From NCBI GenBank assembly GCA_047639675.1, contig JBLIOI010000016.1:1-57077 (forward strand): DNA of 57,077 nt, in the 5' to 3' direction. Both the position numbers and the translations under genes were made by a program. Under the pieces are notes generated by a model. It worked only from the letters and a program-made list of their open reading frames with translations. It was not told the origin of the DNA and did no database searches. Source of the stretch: JABACD01 sp047639675. Its GTDB lineage: Bacteria > Planctomycetota > UBA1135 > GCA-002686595. Below are positions 41,444 to 49,580 of this stretch, piece by piece. Within the stretch, counting starts at the first letter, position 1, and each line of letters begins with the position of its first letter.

Positions 41444-42856
41444 CTAGGTCATGCGGTCATAAAGATGGCCGGCCTCACGTACATTCGGCGCTAGAGGCTT
41501 GGCCGCCGCAAACTCAGCGGCGTCCTCCGCGACCAGCGGACAGACTTCTACAGGAACGAGTCCGTCCCCACCGGGATCGGGCAAAGTGCCGCCGGTTTCC
41601 TGCACCCAGCCAGCGAATAGCTGGCAGAGGTCGCGACGGGCACTGGCAGGTGAATCGTCACCTTGGGCGTTCTTGACCGGACTAAACTCTAGTTCTCGTT
41701 TGACCTCAAGAGTCACGCTGTCGGGAGACCGTCCGAGGGCGTCGAAGATGAAGGTTTCGAATTTTGCGCCGTCACGGCTGACCATCTCGCCAGAGTCATC
41801 CACGCAAAGCATGCTCTTGCGTGCAACGTGCCAGGGAAGCTCTAGTCGTTCTCGGGTCAACTCTTCGACGAAATCTAGCTCGAGGAGGTGGGCGGCAATG
41901 TTGCCAGCGCGAAACAAAAGGCGCTGCTCGGCGTCGCGTGCTTCGCGCAAGCCCCTCGGTAAGTCCGAATACTCGATGCAACCGAGCTTGTCGTCGACCT
42001 TGCCGATCACCCCCACCTTCTCATCCGCGTTGCACTTGGAAACGACCTTACTCGACATGCGTGCGCCAGCTTGGGCATGCAAACCAAAGAAGAGTGTGTC
42101 GGCGGGTCGTACCAATGGATTGTCGACTTGGAAGTAAGAGAAAGTCTTGATGCCCCGAGCGCGGGCGTCCGCCAAACAACCGGAACTCTCCAAGGCAGCC
42201 AAGGTCCCACCGTGTCCATTCGGCGCAAGGAATAAGGAGTCCTTGGCGGACATCATGATCCTTCCCTCAAGATCGAGGGCGGGAATCATGGCTTGTGAGA
42301 AGAAGGCGATCTGCTCTGGATCTAGGCCGAAGGAATCGTTCTGCTCAAAAAAATAACGAGTGGCCTGATCGTTAGCCGGCGAGGTCATCACATACCAAGG
42401 TACACAGACGCAATGGCGCGCCTCGGCCGCACGTAAGCGACGCGCGTGTAACTCGAACAAGCTGCGATCGGAAACGGGTCCAACAGGAAAGGCTCCCTTG
42501 GGACCGTCGTAGCCCAAGCGCGAGGCTTGACCACCAGCGACGAGCAAGAAGGCCAAGTCCCCCGCGGCGATCATCGATGCGCCTTCCTCTTCCGCCTGAG
42601 TAGCCTCCACGCTTTGGGCGGAACTGCGTTCAAGTGGGAAGAGCACAGGTGGCGCCAAGTCCAGATCTACACTCTCTGTAGCTGGGGGGTCCATGAGCAA
42701 AGCTGCGTGCTCTTTGACTAATTCAAAGTCAACAGCACGCAACTGCTTGAGCAAGTTCTCCTTCCTTTCGGGAGAGAGATTCTCCCAAAAGCGAAAGAGA
42801 TGCCCTTGGCCAAATGAGCTAGCGCGCTCCCTGAGTTCTGTTTCGGTGAGAGTCAC
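41444..42856 (-). CDS. UDP-sugar pyrophosphorylase (AGX/UAP-like, UDPGP family)
   Basis: A 470-residue nucleotidyltransferase that makes a UDP-sugar from UTP and sugar 1-phosphate. The nucleotide loop is LLVAGGQASRLGYDGPKGAF, resembling eukaryotic UDP-GlcNAc pyrophosphorylase (AGX1/UAP1: GGQGTRLG) more than bacterial GlmU or GalU. Also visible: VPWYVMTSPAND, SFFQVDNPLV-like YFQVDNPLVRP, and NGHGGTLAALESSG. The sugar (GlcNAc or hexose) cannot be fixed from sequence. It is upstream of dapB in one operon. Confidence 0.85.
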   Translation of the reverse strand: MTLTETELRERASSFGQGHLFRFWENLSPERKENLLKQLRAVDFELVKEHAALLMDPPATESVDLDLAPPVLFPLERSSAQSVEATQAEEEGASMIAAGDLAFLLVAGGQASRLGYDGPKGAFPVGPVSDRSLFELHARRLRAAEARHCVCVPWYVMTSPANDQATRYFFEQNDSFGLDPEQIAFFSQAMIPALDLEGRIMMSAKDSLFLAPNGHGGTLAALESSGCLADARARGIKTFSYFQVDNPLVRPADTLFFGLHAQAGARMSSKVVSKCNADEKVGVIGKVDDKLGCIEYSDLPRGLREARDAEQRLLFRAGNIAAHLLELDFVEELTRERLELPWHVARKSMLCVDDSGEMVSRDGAKFETFIFDALGRSPDSVTLEVKRELEFSPVKNAQGDDSPASARRDLCQLFAGWVQETGGTLPDPGGDGLVPVEVCPLVAEDAAEFAAAKPLAPNVREAGHLYDRMT

Positions 42857-42870
42857 GCTGCGCTCAATAA

Positions 42871-43206
42871 TTACTTGTTGGATTCGACGGACATCACTTC
42901 GAACAGATGTTCGACGAGATGCACGAGTGCGTCAATTTTCTTGTCCTGCGTCACAAGCCGACGTGCGAGCGAATCAACCAAGGGCGGCAAGACCGCCTCG
43001 CGCGTGTAGTTGTTGATCATGTTGATGATCTCTGCTCGCGGCGCATCGGGCAGCTTGTGGAAGTGGTATTGAAACTTCTGCTGCAGGACGTCATCTGTGA
43101 TGTTCAAGCACTCTGCAGTGATGTCCTCCACACTGTTCGGGCCATGGGTCGCATGGAAGACTTCCTTCTTGTAATCGTGAAGTAGTTCTTTGAACTTCTG
43201 TTGCAC
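42871..43206 (-). CDS. Small helical protein of unknown function
   Basis: A 111-residue protein starting at GTG 43206, preceded by AAGGAG seven bases away. It is helical and polar with no signal sequence or membrane segment (FKELLHDYKKEVFHATHG, NMINNYTREAVLPPLVDSL). No family recognised. It lies 14 bases before the UDP-sugar pyrophosphorylase start and probably shares its operon. Confidence 0.7.
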   Translation of the reverse strand: MQQKFKELLHDYKKEVFHATHGPNSVEDITAECLNITDDVLQQKFQYHFHKLPDAPRAEIINMINNYTREAVLPPLVDSLARRLVTQDKKIDALVHLVEHLFEVMSVESNK

Positions 43207-43260
43207 GGGGTCACTCCTTGGGCCCTTGAATCAGGCCGTAATCAACCTAGGTTTGTAGCC

Positions 43261-43277
43261 GTCCCGCAACGCGGGAC
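43261..43277. terminator. Short hairpin between fabF and the next operon
   Basis: A perfect 7-bp GC-rich stem with a 3-base loop. It lies 112 bases past the fabF stop. No T-run; possible terminator of the fatty-acid cluster. Confidence 0.4.
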
Positions 43278-43388
43278 TGAATCCACTCTAGCTGAAATCA
43301 TGCTACATGTCGTCGACCTATCCGTCCGAAACCAGGCTCGCCCGTCGTGAAGAGCGGTTAGCAGCAGGCAGGCGAACGCCACGTTGAT

Positions 43389-44636
43389 TCAGTCAGCAAT
43401 CGCACCAATACAAATCGAGACATTATGACCGCCAAATCCGAGAGAGTTAGAGAGCACGTTGCGCACTTTAACTTCGCGGGATGAGCCGGGCACGTAGTCC
43501 AAATCACACTCAGGATCTGGGGTCGTGTAATTCCGCGTCGGGTGCACCACACCATTCTTCACCGAAAGTGCACAGCAAAGTAGTTCGACAGCGGACGAAG
43601 CACCGAGCAGGTGACCGATCATCGACTTGGTCGAAGAAACGGCCAAGCGATCCGCATGGTCACCGAAGGTCAATCGAATGGCACGCGACTCGATTGAGTC
43701 GTTGTAAGCGGTGCTGGTTCCGTGGGCGTTGATGTAGTCCACTTCGTCGTGAGCGATGCCAGCTTGCTTCATCGCCAGCTTCATGGCGCGCGAAGGACCG
43801 AGGCCGTCGAGCTTAGGAGCTGTGATGTGGTGCGCGTCGTCTGTCGAGCCGAAGCCCTTGACCTCCGCGTAGATTTTGGCGCCGCGCTTCTTGGCGTGCT
43901 CCATCTCCTCGAAAACCAGGATGCCGCAGCCCTCCCCCATCACGAAGCCATCGCGTTCCTTATCAAAAGGACGGCAGGCAGCTCCGGGATCGTCGTTGCG
44001 CGTGGAGAGCGCCTTGGCCGAGCAAAAGCCCGCCAGGCCGAGGGGCGTCGTTGCGGATTCAGAGCCACCAGTAACGACCACATCACTCTCGCCGAAGCGG
44101 ACCGAGTTGAATGCCATGCCCAAAGCGTGCCCAGAGGACGCACATGCGCTGGAGGTGGTGAAAGCAGTGCCCATCAATCCGTGCAAGATCGCCACTTGGC
44201 CGCTAACGGCGTTGGCCATAATTCGCGGGATGAAATGCGGGCTGACTCGCCGTGCACCCTTGATACCCATGATCAGGTGTTGCTCTTCGATGCCCGTGAT
44301 GCCCCCGATACCAGTACCAATGATCGTACCGAAGGACTCACGTTCCTCGATTGGAAGCTCCTTGATGTTTTCGAGACCAGCATCACGCAGCGCCTCCGTC
44401 GAAGCCATCATCGCCCACATGGTGAATGGATCCAGCTTGCGCTGCTGCAAGGCTTCGAAGTGATCATTCACATCCCACTTCACGCAGGCTGCGATCTTTG
44501 TCGAGTGACCACTCACGTCGAAACGCGTGATCGGCCCAACGCCGTTCTCACCATTCAAGATACGACCCCAAGAGGTCTCCACGTCGAGTCCTAGGGAATT
44601 GACAGTCCCTAGACCCGTGATTACCACACGTCGCAT
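43389..44636 (-). CDS. fabF: 3-oxoacyl-ACP synthase II (KAS II)
   Basis: A 415-residue condensing enzyme that extends acyl-ACP with malonyl-ACP. The catalytic Cys165 is in TTSSACASSGHALG, and the two His are in INAHGTSTAYND and SMIGHLLGASSAVE, giving the Cys-His-His triad. Other features: GVGPITRFDVSGHST, GFGGHN near the C-terminus. AGGAG precedes the ATG by six bases. It is the last gene of the fatty-acid cluster, following acpP with a hairpin in the gap. Confidence 0.97.
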   Translation of the reverse strand: MRRVVITGLGTVNSLGLDVETSWGRILNGENGVGPITRFDVSGHSTKIAACVKWDVNDHFEALQQRKLDPFTMWAMMASTEALRDAGLENIKELPIEERESFGTIIGTGIGGITGIEEQHLIMGIKGARRVSPHFIPRIMANAVSGQVAILHGLMGTAFTTSSACASSGHALGMAFNSVRFGESDVVVTGGSESATTPLGLAGFCSAKALSTRNDDPGAACRPFDKERDGFVMGEGCGILVFEEMEHAKKRGAKIYAEVKGFGSTDDAHHITAPKLDGLGPSRAMKLAMKQAGIAHDEVDYINAHGTSTAYNDSIESRAIRLTFGDHADRLAVSSTKSMIGHLLGASSAVELLCCALSVKNGVVHPTRNYTTPDPECDLDYVPGSSREVKVRNVLSNSLGFGGHNVSICIGAIAD

Positions 44637-44650
44637 CGCATTCTCCTGTG

Positions 44651-44669
44651 AGCCCCAATCATTGGGGCT
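44651..44669 (-). other. Hairpin between acpP and fabF
   Basis: A perfect 8-bp stem (44651-44658 with 44662-44669) and 3-base loop, just before the fabF Shine-Dalgarno. It has no T-run, so it is more likely a processing or attenuation element that sets acpP above fabF expression (inference). Confidence 0.5.
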
Positions 44670-44693
44670 GTCTATTTGGGCTTCCGAGCTGGG

Positions 44694-44945
44694 CTACAGC
44701 TTTGACGTGATGTAGTCGATCGCGTTGCCGACCGTTTGGATCTTCTCGGCATCCTCGTCGGGGATGGAGACTTCAAACTCGTCCTCGAGTTCCATGACCA
44801 ACTCGACGGTGTCGAGGGAATCGGCACCCAAGTCGTTGATGAAGGAAGTCTCCGGGGTGATCTTGTCAGCCTGAGCTCCCATCTGGTCGCAAACGATTCG
44901 GATGACGCGGTCGTTGATGGAAGAATCACTCACCTTTGTACTCAC
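44694..44945 (-). CDS. acpP: Acyl carrier protein
   Basis: An 83-residue acidic carrier of growing acyl chains. The phosphopantetheine site is Ser43 in LGADSLDTVELVMELED. The start is GTG at 44945, with a second GTG four codons later (44933) possible. It lies between fabG and fabF as in most bacteria. A gap of 155 bases to fabG may hold an extra promoter. Confidence 0.97.
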   Translation of the reverse strand: MSTKVSDSSINDRVIRIVCDQMGAQADKITPETSFINDLGADSLDTVELVMELEDEFEVSIPDEDAEKIQTVGNAIDYITSKL

Positions 44946-45100
44946 TGCAGTTTAGGGGTTCTAGGAATGGGTCGGAGATGATCAACGGGCGCTCGCGCTC
45001 GGGATCATCCCGCTCGTGTCGAAAGGTCCTTTCAAAGCACGGGGGCTTATTACAAAGGACTGGGGGCTATCAGGTCAAATAGTCGGCTTGATTTCGGCTC

Positions 45101-45874
45101 TCAGAGTGAGAGTCCCCCATCGATGATTAGGGTCTGACCTGTGATGTAATCGCCGCCGGGACCTAGCAGAAAGGCCACAGCAGAGGCGATTTCATCGGAA
45201 CGGCCAATTCGCCCGAGGGGAATTGACTGTTTGAGCTGTTCTGCCGTTTTCTCGTCGATGGCGGCAGTCATGTCGGTCTCAATGAAGCCAGGCGCGATGG
45301 CGTTGACACACACGCCGCGTCCTGCGAGCTCCTTCGCGAGGGACTTGGTCAGTCCGATTACCCCGGCTTTGCTCGCCGCGTAATTCGCTTGGCCCGCGTT
45401 GCCGGTGACTCCGACCACAGAGGCAATGTTGATGATGCGACCACTCGCTTTCATCAAGGGTCGCGTACAGGCTTTCATGAAGTTCCAGGTGCCCTTCAAG
45501 TTCACGTCGAGTACGCGCGTGAAGTCCTCCTCGGACATACGAAGCATCAGCTGATCGCGGGTCACACCGGCGTTGTTGACCAGGATGTCCAAACCACCGA
45601 GTTCCTTCTGAATCTCCTTACAGAGGGCTGCAACGTCATCTGTTGAGGAAACGTCGACTCCGTAGGCCGCGTGGCCAACGGCCGGTCCGGCTTCGTTGCA
45701 GGCGGCTACGGTCGCGGCGCAGTTCTCCGCCTTGGTTGCGATGCAGGCGACCTTTGCGCCGGCCTTGGCCAAGGTCAACGCAATCGCTTGACCAATGCCA
45801 CGGGACGCGCCGGTGACAATCGCACACCGGCCCGCTAAGGGCATGGCTTCGGAATCAGTTGATGGGTCGGACAA
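45101..45874 (-). CDS. fabG: 3-oxoacyl-ACP reductase
   Basis: A 257-residue short-chain dehydrogenase that reduces 3-oxoacyl-ACP with NADPH. TGASRGIGQAIA binds the cofactor, NNAG follows, the catalytic Ser is in INIASVVG and Tyr/Lys in NYAASKAG. The N-terminal extension of about 12 residues (SDPSTDSEAM) precedes the core. Neighbours are fabD and acpP. A 163-base gap separates it from fabD. Confidence 0.95.
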   Translation of the reverse strand: MSDPSTDSEAMPLAGRCAIVTGASRGIGQAIALTLAKAGAKVACIATKAENCAATVAACNEAGPAVGHAAYGVDVSSTDDVAALCKEIQKELGGLDILVNNAGVTRDQLMLRMSEEDFTRVLDVNLKGTWNFMKACTRPLMKASGRIINIASVVGVTGNAGQANYAASKAGVIGLTKSLAKELAGRGVCVNAIAPGFIETDMTAAIDEKTAEQLKQSIPLGRIGRSDEIASAVAFLLGPGGDYITGQTLIIDGGLSL

Positions 45875-46037
45875 GGTATCGATTGGTGGTGTTGGAGCTT
45901 GCGCCCCAGGTTAGTGAACCCAGGTGGCGCGGACCATAGGTTGGCAGTGAGGGCGGTTCAATGGGCCTTCAGAGGTTGTTTAGGGAAAGCTGGCTGCCTT
46001 CGTCGTTTTTGGGCCACAAGTGACCAAAAACAGCGAC

Positions 46038-46955
46038 TTAGGAGGGACAATCTGCAGGTTTCGCCGCGGATTCGACCTCGGCCTCCGGATCGATTTTTCG
46101 CATGATACCGCCCAGGATTGCTCCGGGACCGGGCTCAAGAAATTTGCGAACTCCTTCGCCCAATGCCCATGTCATAGATTTATGCCAAAGCACGGGGGAG
46201 CAAACCTGCTCACCTAGCTGCTGGCGAATCGTCTCGGGATCGTTCACCGGGCCGCCGGAAACGTTGCTCAAGAAAGGAATGCGAGGCGCGCCAATCTCGA
46301 TCGACTCCAGGGCCGACACGAGACGTTCTGCTGCAGGTCGCATGCATTCTGAGTGGAATCCACCAGCCACCACCAAGCGGCGCGTACGGCGCACACCGTT
46401 CTCCTTAGCCTTGGCTTCTAAGTGATCCAGGGCTGCCAACTCACCGGAGACGATGACTTGGCCCGGCGCGTTGATATTAGCAACGGCGCAGATGCCTGCT
46501 TCGGCTCCGACGGCGGCCAACTTATAAGCCGTTTCCTCGTCAGCGCCCATCAGAGAGACCATTGAGCTCGGGCAAGCTTCGCTGGCGTCCTGCATGGCCT
46601 CGCCGCGCAGGCGTACCAGTCGCAGACCATCGGCAAATTCCAAGGAGCCTGCCACCCAAAGTGCCGTGTACTCGCCCAGACTCAAACCAGCGCAAAGACT
46701 GGCCGCGGAGAGGTCAAGCCCCTGGGCCTCGAGCACGCGGAGGATCGCCACACTGGTCGTGAATATTCCAGGCTGTGCGATGTCAGTGCGATTGATTTCG
46801 TCACCGGAATTCCAGCACTTCTCGCTAAGAGGAAAGCCCAAGACCTCATCCGCTTCGACAAAGGTTTCGCGTGCCACCGAGTGAGCATCAGCCCAATCTC
46901 GGCCCATGCCTTCGAATTGTGCGCCCTGTCCGGGCAGCAGGATTCCTTGATTCAT
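46038..46955 (-). CDS. fabD: Malonyl-CoA:ACP transacylase
   Basis: A 305-residue enzyme loading malonate onto ACP. LLPGQGAQFEGMGRD at the N-terminus; the catalytic Ser is in AGLSLGEYTAL (usually GHSLGEY, here GLSLG, so the residue before Ser is Leu, not His); the His is in VAGGFHSECM; VSGGPVNDPE region follows. It lies between fabH and fabG. Confidence 0.95.
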   Translation of the reverse strand: MNQGILLPGQGAQFEGMGRDWADAHSVARETFVEADEVLGFPLSEKCWNSGDEINRTDIAQPGIFTTSVAILRVLEAQGLDLSAASLCAGLSLGEYTALWVAGSLEFADGLRLVRLRGEAMQDASEACPSSMVSLMGADEETAYKLAAVGAEAGICAVANINAPGQVIVSGELAALDHLEAKAKENGVRRTRRLVVAGGFHSECMRPAAERLVSALESIEIGAPRIPFLSNVSGGPVNDPETIRQQLGEQVCSPVLWHKSMTWALGEGVRKFLEPGPGAILGGIMRKIDPEAEVESAAKPADCPS

Positions 46956-47002
46956 AGTTCGTTATGTAGTTGTGGTTGGATTGGGATCGAATGAACGACC
47001 CG

Positions 47003-47992
47003 TTACCAGCGGACGAGCGCTCCGCCCCAATTCAATCCAGCGCCAAAAGCGCACATCACGACAAGCTTGCCGCGAATCAAGCGATCCGCTTCATAGGCCT
47101 CGCTCAAAGCGATCGGCACGCTAGCTGCGCTCGTGTTGCCATACTTTTGGATGTTGACCATGATCTTGTCCGCCGGAATGTCCAAGCGCTCCGCAGCAGC
47201 ATCGATGATGCGCGCGTTCACTTGGTGCGGAACGAGCAGGCCCAGATCGCTGGGATCATGGCCTTCCATCATTTCGCTAACGGTGCGCGCCATGGTGGTC
47301 ACAGCGAAGCGGAAAACTTCGCGTCCGCGAACATGAATGGCGTGTTCATTTCCCCCAATCGTCTCCGCGCTCGCGGGCTTGAGAGCTCCGCCTCCGGTCA
47401 TTTGGATGAGCTCGTAGCCCGATCCATCCGAGCCCAAGCTGACCTTCAAGATCTCCCCAGGTAGCCCGGGCTCCTGGGCCTTGAGCACAACGCAACCCGC
47501 GCCATCTCCAAAGAGAATGCAAGAACCACGGTCCGTCAGGTCGATGAATTTCGACAGGGTCTCCGCTCCAAACACCAATGCGGTTTTCGCCGCGCCGGAT
47601 CGAATCATCGCGTGCACAACGTTCAAGGCGGTGATGAAACCGGTGCACGCGGCGGTCACGTCGAAGGCCGCACAATTCTTGGCTCCGAGATAGTCCTGGA
47701 GCATTGGCGCGACCGCAGGCAGGTACTGATCGGGGGACACAGTGCCCACGACGATCAAGTCCAATTCCTCAGCGGTAATGCCAGCGCGCTCCATGGCCAT
47801 CTTGGCGGCCACTTTGCACATATCGCTGGTCACTTGGCCTTCCGCCGCAAAACGCCGTTCAACAATTCCCGTTCGCTGTCGAATCCACTCGTCGCTTGTA
47901 TCGACGTAGTCCTCAAAATATGAGTTTGGGACTACGCGATCTGGAACGTAGTGGCCGCAGCCCGCGATGCCCACTGTGATGCCGTCGCTCAT
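47003..47992 (-). CDS. fabH: 3-oxoacyl-ACP synthase III (KAS III)
   Basis: A 329-residue enzyme that starts fatty-acid chains by joining an acyl-CoA, usually acetyl-CoA, with malonyl-ACP. The start ATG 47992 (MSDGITVG) follows AGGAG by six to seven bases; the open frame runs to 48097. Catalytic Cys116 is in DVTAACTGFI; His in VPHQVNARI; Asn in NTSAAS. It follows plsX but an intrinsic terminator lies between, so it may also have its own promoter. Confidence 0.96.
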   Translation of the reverse strand: MSDGITVGIAGCGHYVPDRVVPNSYFEDYVDTSDEWIRQRTGIVERRFAAEGQVTSDMCKVAAKMAMERAGITAEELDLIVVGTVSPDQYLPAVAPMLQDYLGAKNCAAFDVTAACTGFITALNVVHAMIRSGAAKTALVFGAETLSKFIDLTDRGSCILFGDGAGCVVLKAQEPGLPGEILKVSLGSDGSGYELIQMTGGGALKPASAETIGGNEHAIHVRGREVFRFAVTTMARTVSEMMEGHDPSDLGLLVPHQVNARIIDAAAERLDIPADKIMVNIQKYGNTSAASVPIALSEAYEADRLIRGKLVVMCAFGAGLNWGGALVRW

Positions 47993-48045
47993 TCGTTCGC
48001 TCCTGAATCCATCGGTGTCGATGCTAATGCGGCATCCGCATGCCG

Positions 48046-48077
48046 AAAAAATTGAGCCTCCCTGTGGAGGGAAGCTC
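48046..48077 (-). terminator. Intrinsic terminator or attenuator between plsX and fabH
   Basis: On the minus strand a 10-bp stem (48077-48068 with 48063-48054, one G-U) and 4-base loop is followed by AA and six T. It lies 47 bases after the plsX stop and 54 bases before the fabH start. A second small hairpin (about 48030-48043) follows. Confidence 0.8.
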
Positions 48078-48123
48078 CGTTCTGATCGGCTGAGCATGGG
48101 CTAACCAGGCTCAACCTTCAAGC

Positions 48124-49152
48124 CTATGATTCGCTGCCTTCGGTCACTTTCGCTGCAGACTCGGCAACGCCGCGAATAATGCCCTCATTGACGTTGGCGT
48201 CCAGGTTTCTGGCAGCCAGGCTCAAGGCATTGGAGACCGCAATGTCGTCCGAACGACCGTGGCCGACGACAACGACTCCATTGACGCCCAGCAGAAGGGC
48301 TCCGCCGTACTCGGCGTAGTCGATCTTATGCTTCACGTTGGAAAGGACTTCTCCGCCCCATTCAACGCCGTGACCCTTCAGCTCCCGAAAGACGAGCCCG
48401 AGCATGAAGCCAGAAAAACCCTCAAGCAATTTAAGGACGATGTTTCCGGTCATGCCATCCATCACGACTACGTCGGCGACGTGTTGAAAGATTGCATTGC
48501 CTTCCACGTTGCCGACGAAGTTGAAGGGAGCTTCACTCATCAAGCCGTTGGCTTCCTTGAGCAAGTCCGTGCCCTTACTGCTCTCTTCGCCGATGTTGAG
48601 CAAACCTACTCGCGGAGTATCGCAACCGAGGCATTCACGCGAATAAACGCCGCCCATCAGACCGTACTGAACGAGATGGTCTGCTTTGGCAGCGATGTTC
48701 GCGCCCATGTCTAGCAACGTTAGGGGGTGACCGCCCAGGTCAAGAGTAACAGCAATGCCGGGACGCTTAACACCTGGCAAGGTGCCGAGCCCAAGAGTCG
48801 CAGCCGCGACCAAGGCGCCCGTGTTGCCCATGGATACGACCGCGCTGGCGATCTCCTTCTTGACGCAGCCGACGGCCACAGAGATGGATGAGTCGCGCTT
48901 ACTGCGCAGAGCTACCGATGGAGCATCGGTCATCTCAACGACCTGAGAGGCGTGAATGATTTTGAAACCCGGATCGCCGCCAGCTTCACTCAGCCCATCC
49001 CGGATGCGCTCTTGATCACCGACGAGCAGGACACGCTCAACCGGTAAAGACTCTTTAGCTTCTCCGGAGCATGCACGAATAGCACCCCGCAAGATCGCTT
49101 GCGGGGCGTTATCACCACCCATCACGTCGAGGGCAATGCGATTGGATTTCAT
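48124..49152 (-). CDS. plsX: Phosphate acyltransferase PlsX
   Basis: A 342-residue soluble enzyme that turns acyl-ACP into acyl-phosphate, the first step to phospholipid. Typical MGGDNAP near the N-terminus, ALRSKRDSSISVAVG, SMGNTGALVAAA, VTLDLGGH, and VGLLNIGEE with VVMDGMTGNIVLKLLEG. It lies directly after rpmF (short gap), a conserved pairing, and before fabH. Confidence 0.96.
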   Translation of the reverse strand: MKSNRIALDVMGGDNAPQAILRGAIRACSGEAKESLPVERVLLVGDQERIRDGLSEAGGDPGFKIIHASQVVEMTDAPSVALRSKRDSSISVAVGCVKKEIASAVVSMGNTGALVAAATLGLGTLPGVKRPGIAVTLDLGGHPLTLLDMGANIAAKADHLVQYGLMGGVYSRECLGCDTPRVGLLNIGEESSKGTDLLKEANGLMSEAPFNFVGNVEGNAIFQHVADVVVMDGMTGNIVLKLLEGFSGFMLGLVFRELKGHGVEWGGEVLSNVKHKIDYAEYGGALLLGVNGVVVVGHGRSDDIAVSNALSLAARNLDANVNEGIIRGVAESAAKVTEGSES

Positions 49153-49170
49153 AGGGGTTCTGGGCTTGGC

Positions 49171-49374
49171 CTAGAACTCGTCTTTTTGGAGGACGTCGGT
49201 GCCTTGAGCGCCGCCCTTATCGAATCCGTAGTAGCCACAGCTGTCACACACGCAGTGTTGACGAACCGCCGTTCCACAGCGCGCGCAGTGGTTCGGGGGG
49301 CTGACCTCGATGGCCAGGTGAGCGCGGCGGACCCGCTTCTTGTGCTTGGATATACGACTTTTCGGATGAGCCAT
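49171..49374 (-). CDS. rpmF: Ribosomal protein bL32
   Basis: A 67-residue ribosomal protein. HPKSRISKHKKRVRRAHLA is the basic N-terminal part; the zinc-type Cys set is C-x2-C (HCARCGT) and C-x2-C (CVCDSCGY), so this is a Cys-containing L32. rpmF-plsX is a very common bacterial pair. The candidate promoter is at 49502-49530. Confidence 0.96.
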   Translation of the reverse strand: MAHPKSRISKHKKRVRRAHLAIEVSPPNHCARCGTAVRQHCVCDSCGYYGFDKGGAQGTDVLQKDEF

Positions 49375-49501
49375 TGGATGCTGGCGGAGGGAGATCTACT
49401 GGAGGAATGGAATCGAAGTGGGACGAGGCCCCGGCTTCCTTTGCGCTAAAAATGCCTCGGGCTCCCCTCTGAGACCCGATTTTTGCACTTGGAAGCCCGA
49501 G

Positions 49502-49530
49502 AGGCTAGCCCGCTGACAGGGGGGTGTCAA
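49502..49530 (-). promoter_or_regulatory. Candidate sigma-70 promoter for rpmF
   Basis: TTGACA (minus strand, 49530-49525), a 17-base spacer, then TAGCCT (49507-49502). The -35 matches perfectly and the -10 only partly. It lies 128 bases upstream of the rpmF start. Weak support. Confidence 0.25.
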
Positions 49531-49534
49531 CGGG
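49509..49534 (-). terminator. Hairpin after alaS
   Basis: Ten-bp arms (49509-49518 and 49525-49534), one G-U on the minus strand, six-base loop. It lies 46 bases beyond the alaS stop and overlaps the candidate rpmF promoter. No T-run follows. Confidence 0.4.
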
Positions 49535-49580
49535 CAGAAGCCTGTAGAATCGATTGAATCTGAAACAAGGGAAAATCTCG

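Noticed and set aside
43722..44594. 290-codon plus-strand open frame
   Set aside because: Lies wholly antisense to fabF; its translation is composition-biased and the fabF motifs are clear.
46006..46030. AT-rich 7-bp inverted repeat between fabD and fabG
   Set aside because: Stem is A/T-weak and loop large; not reported as a terminator.
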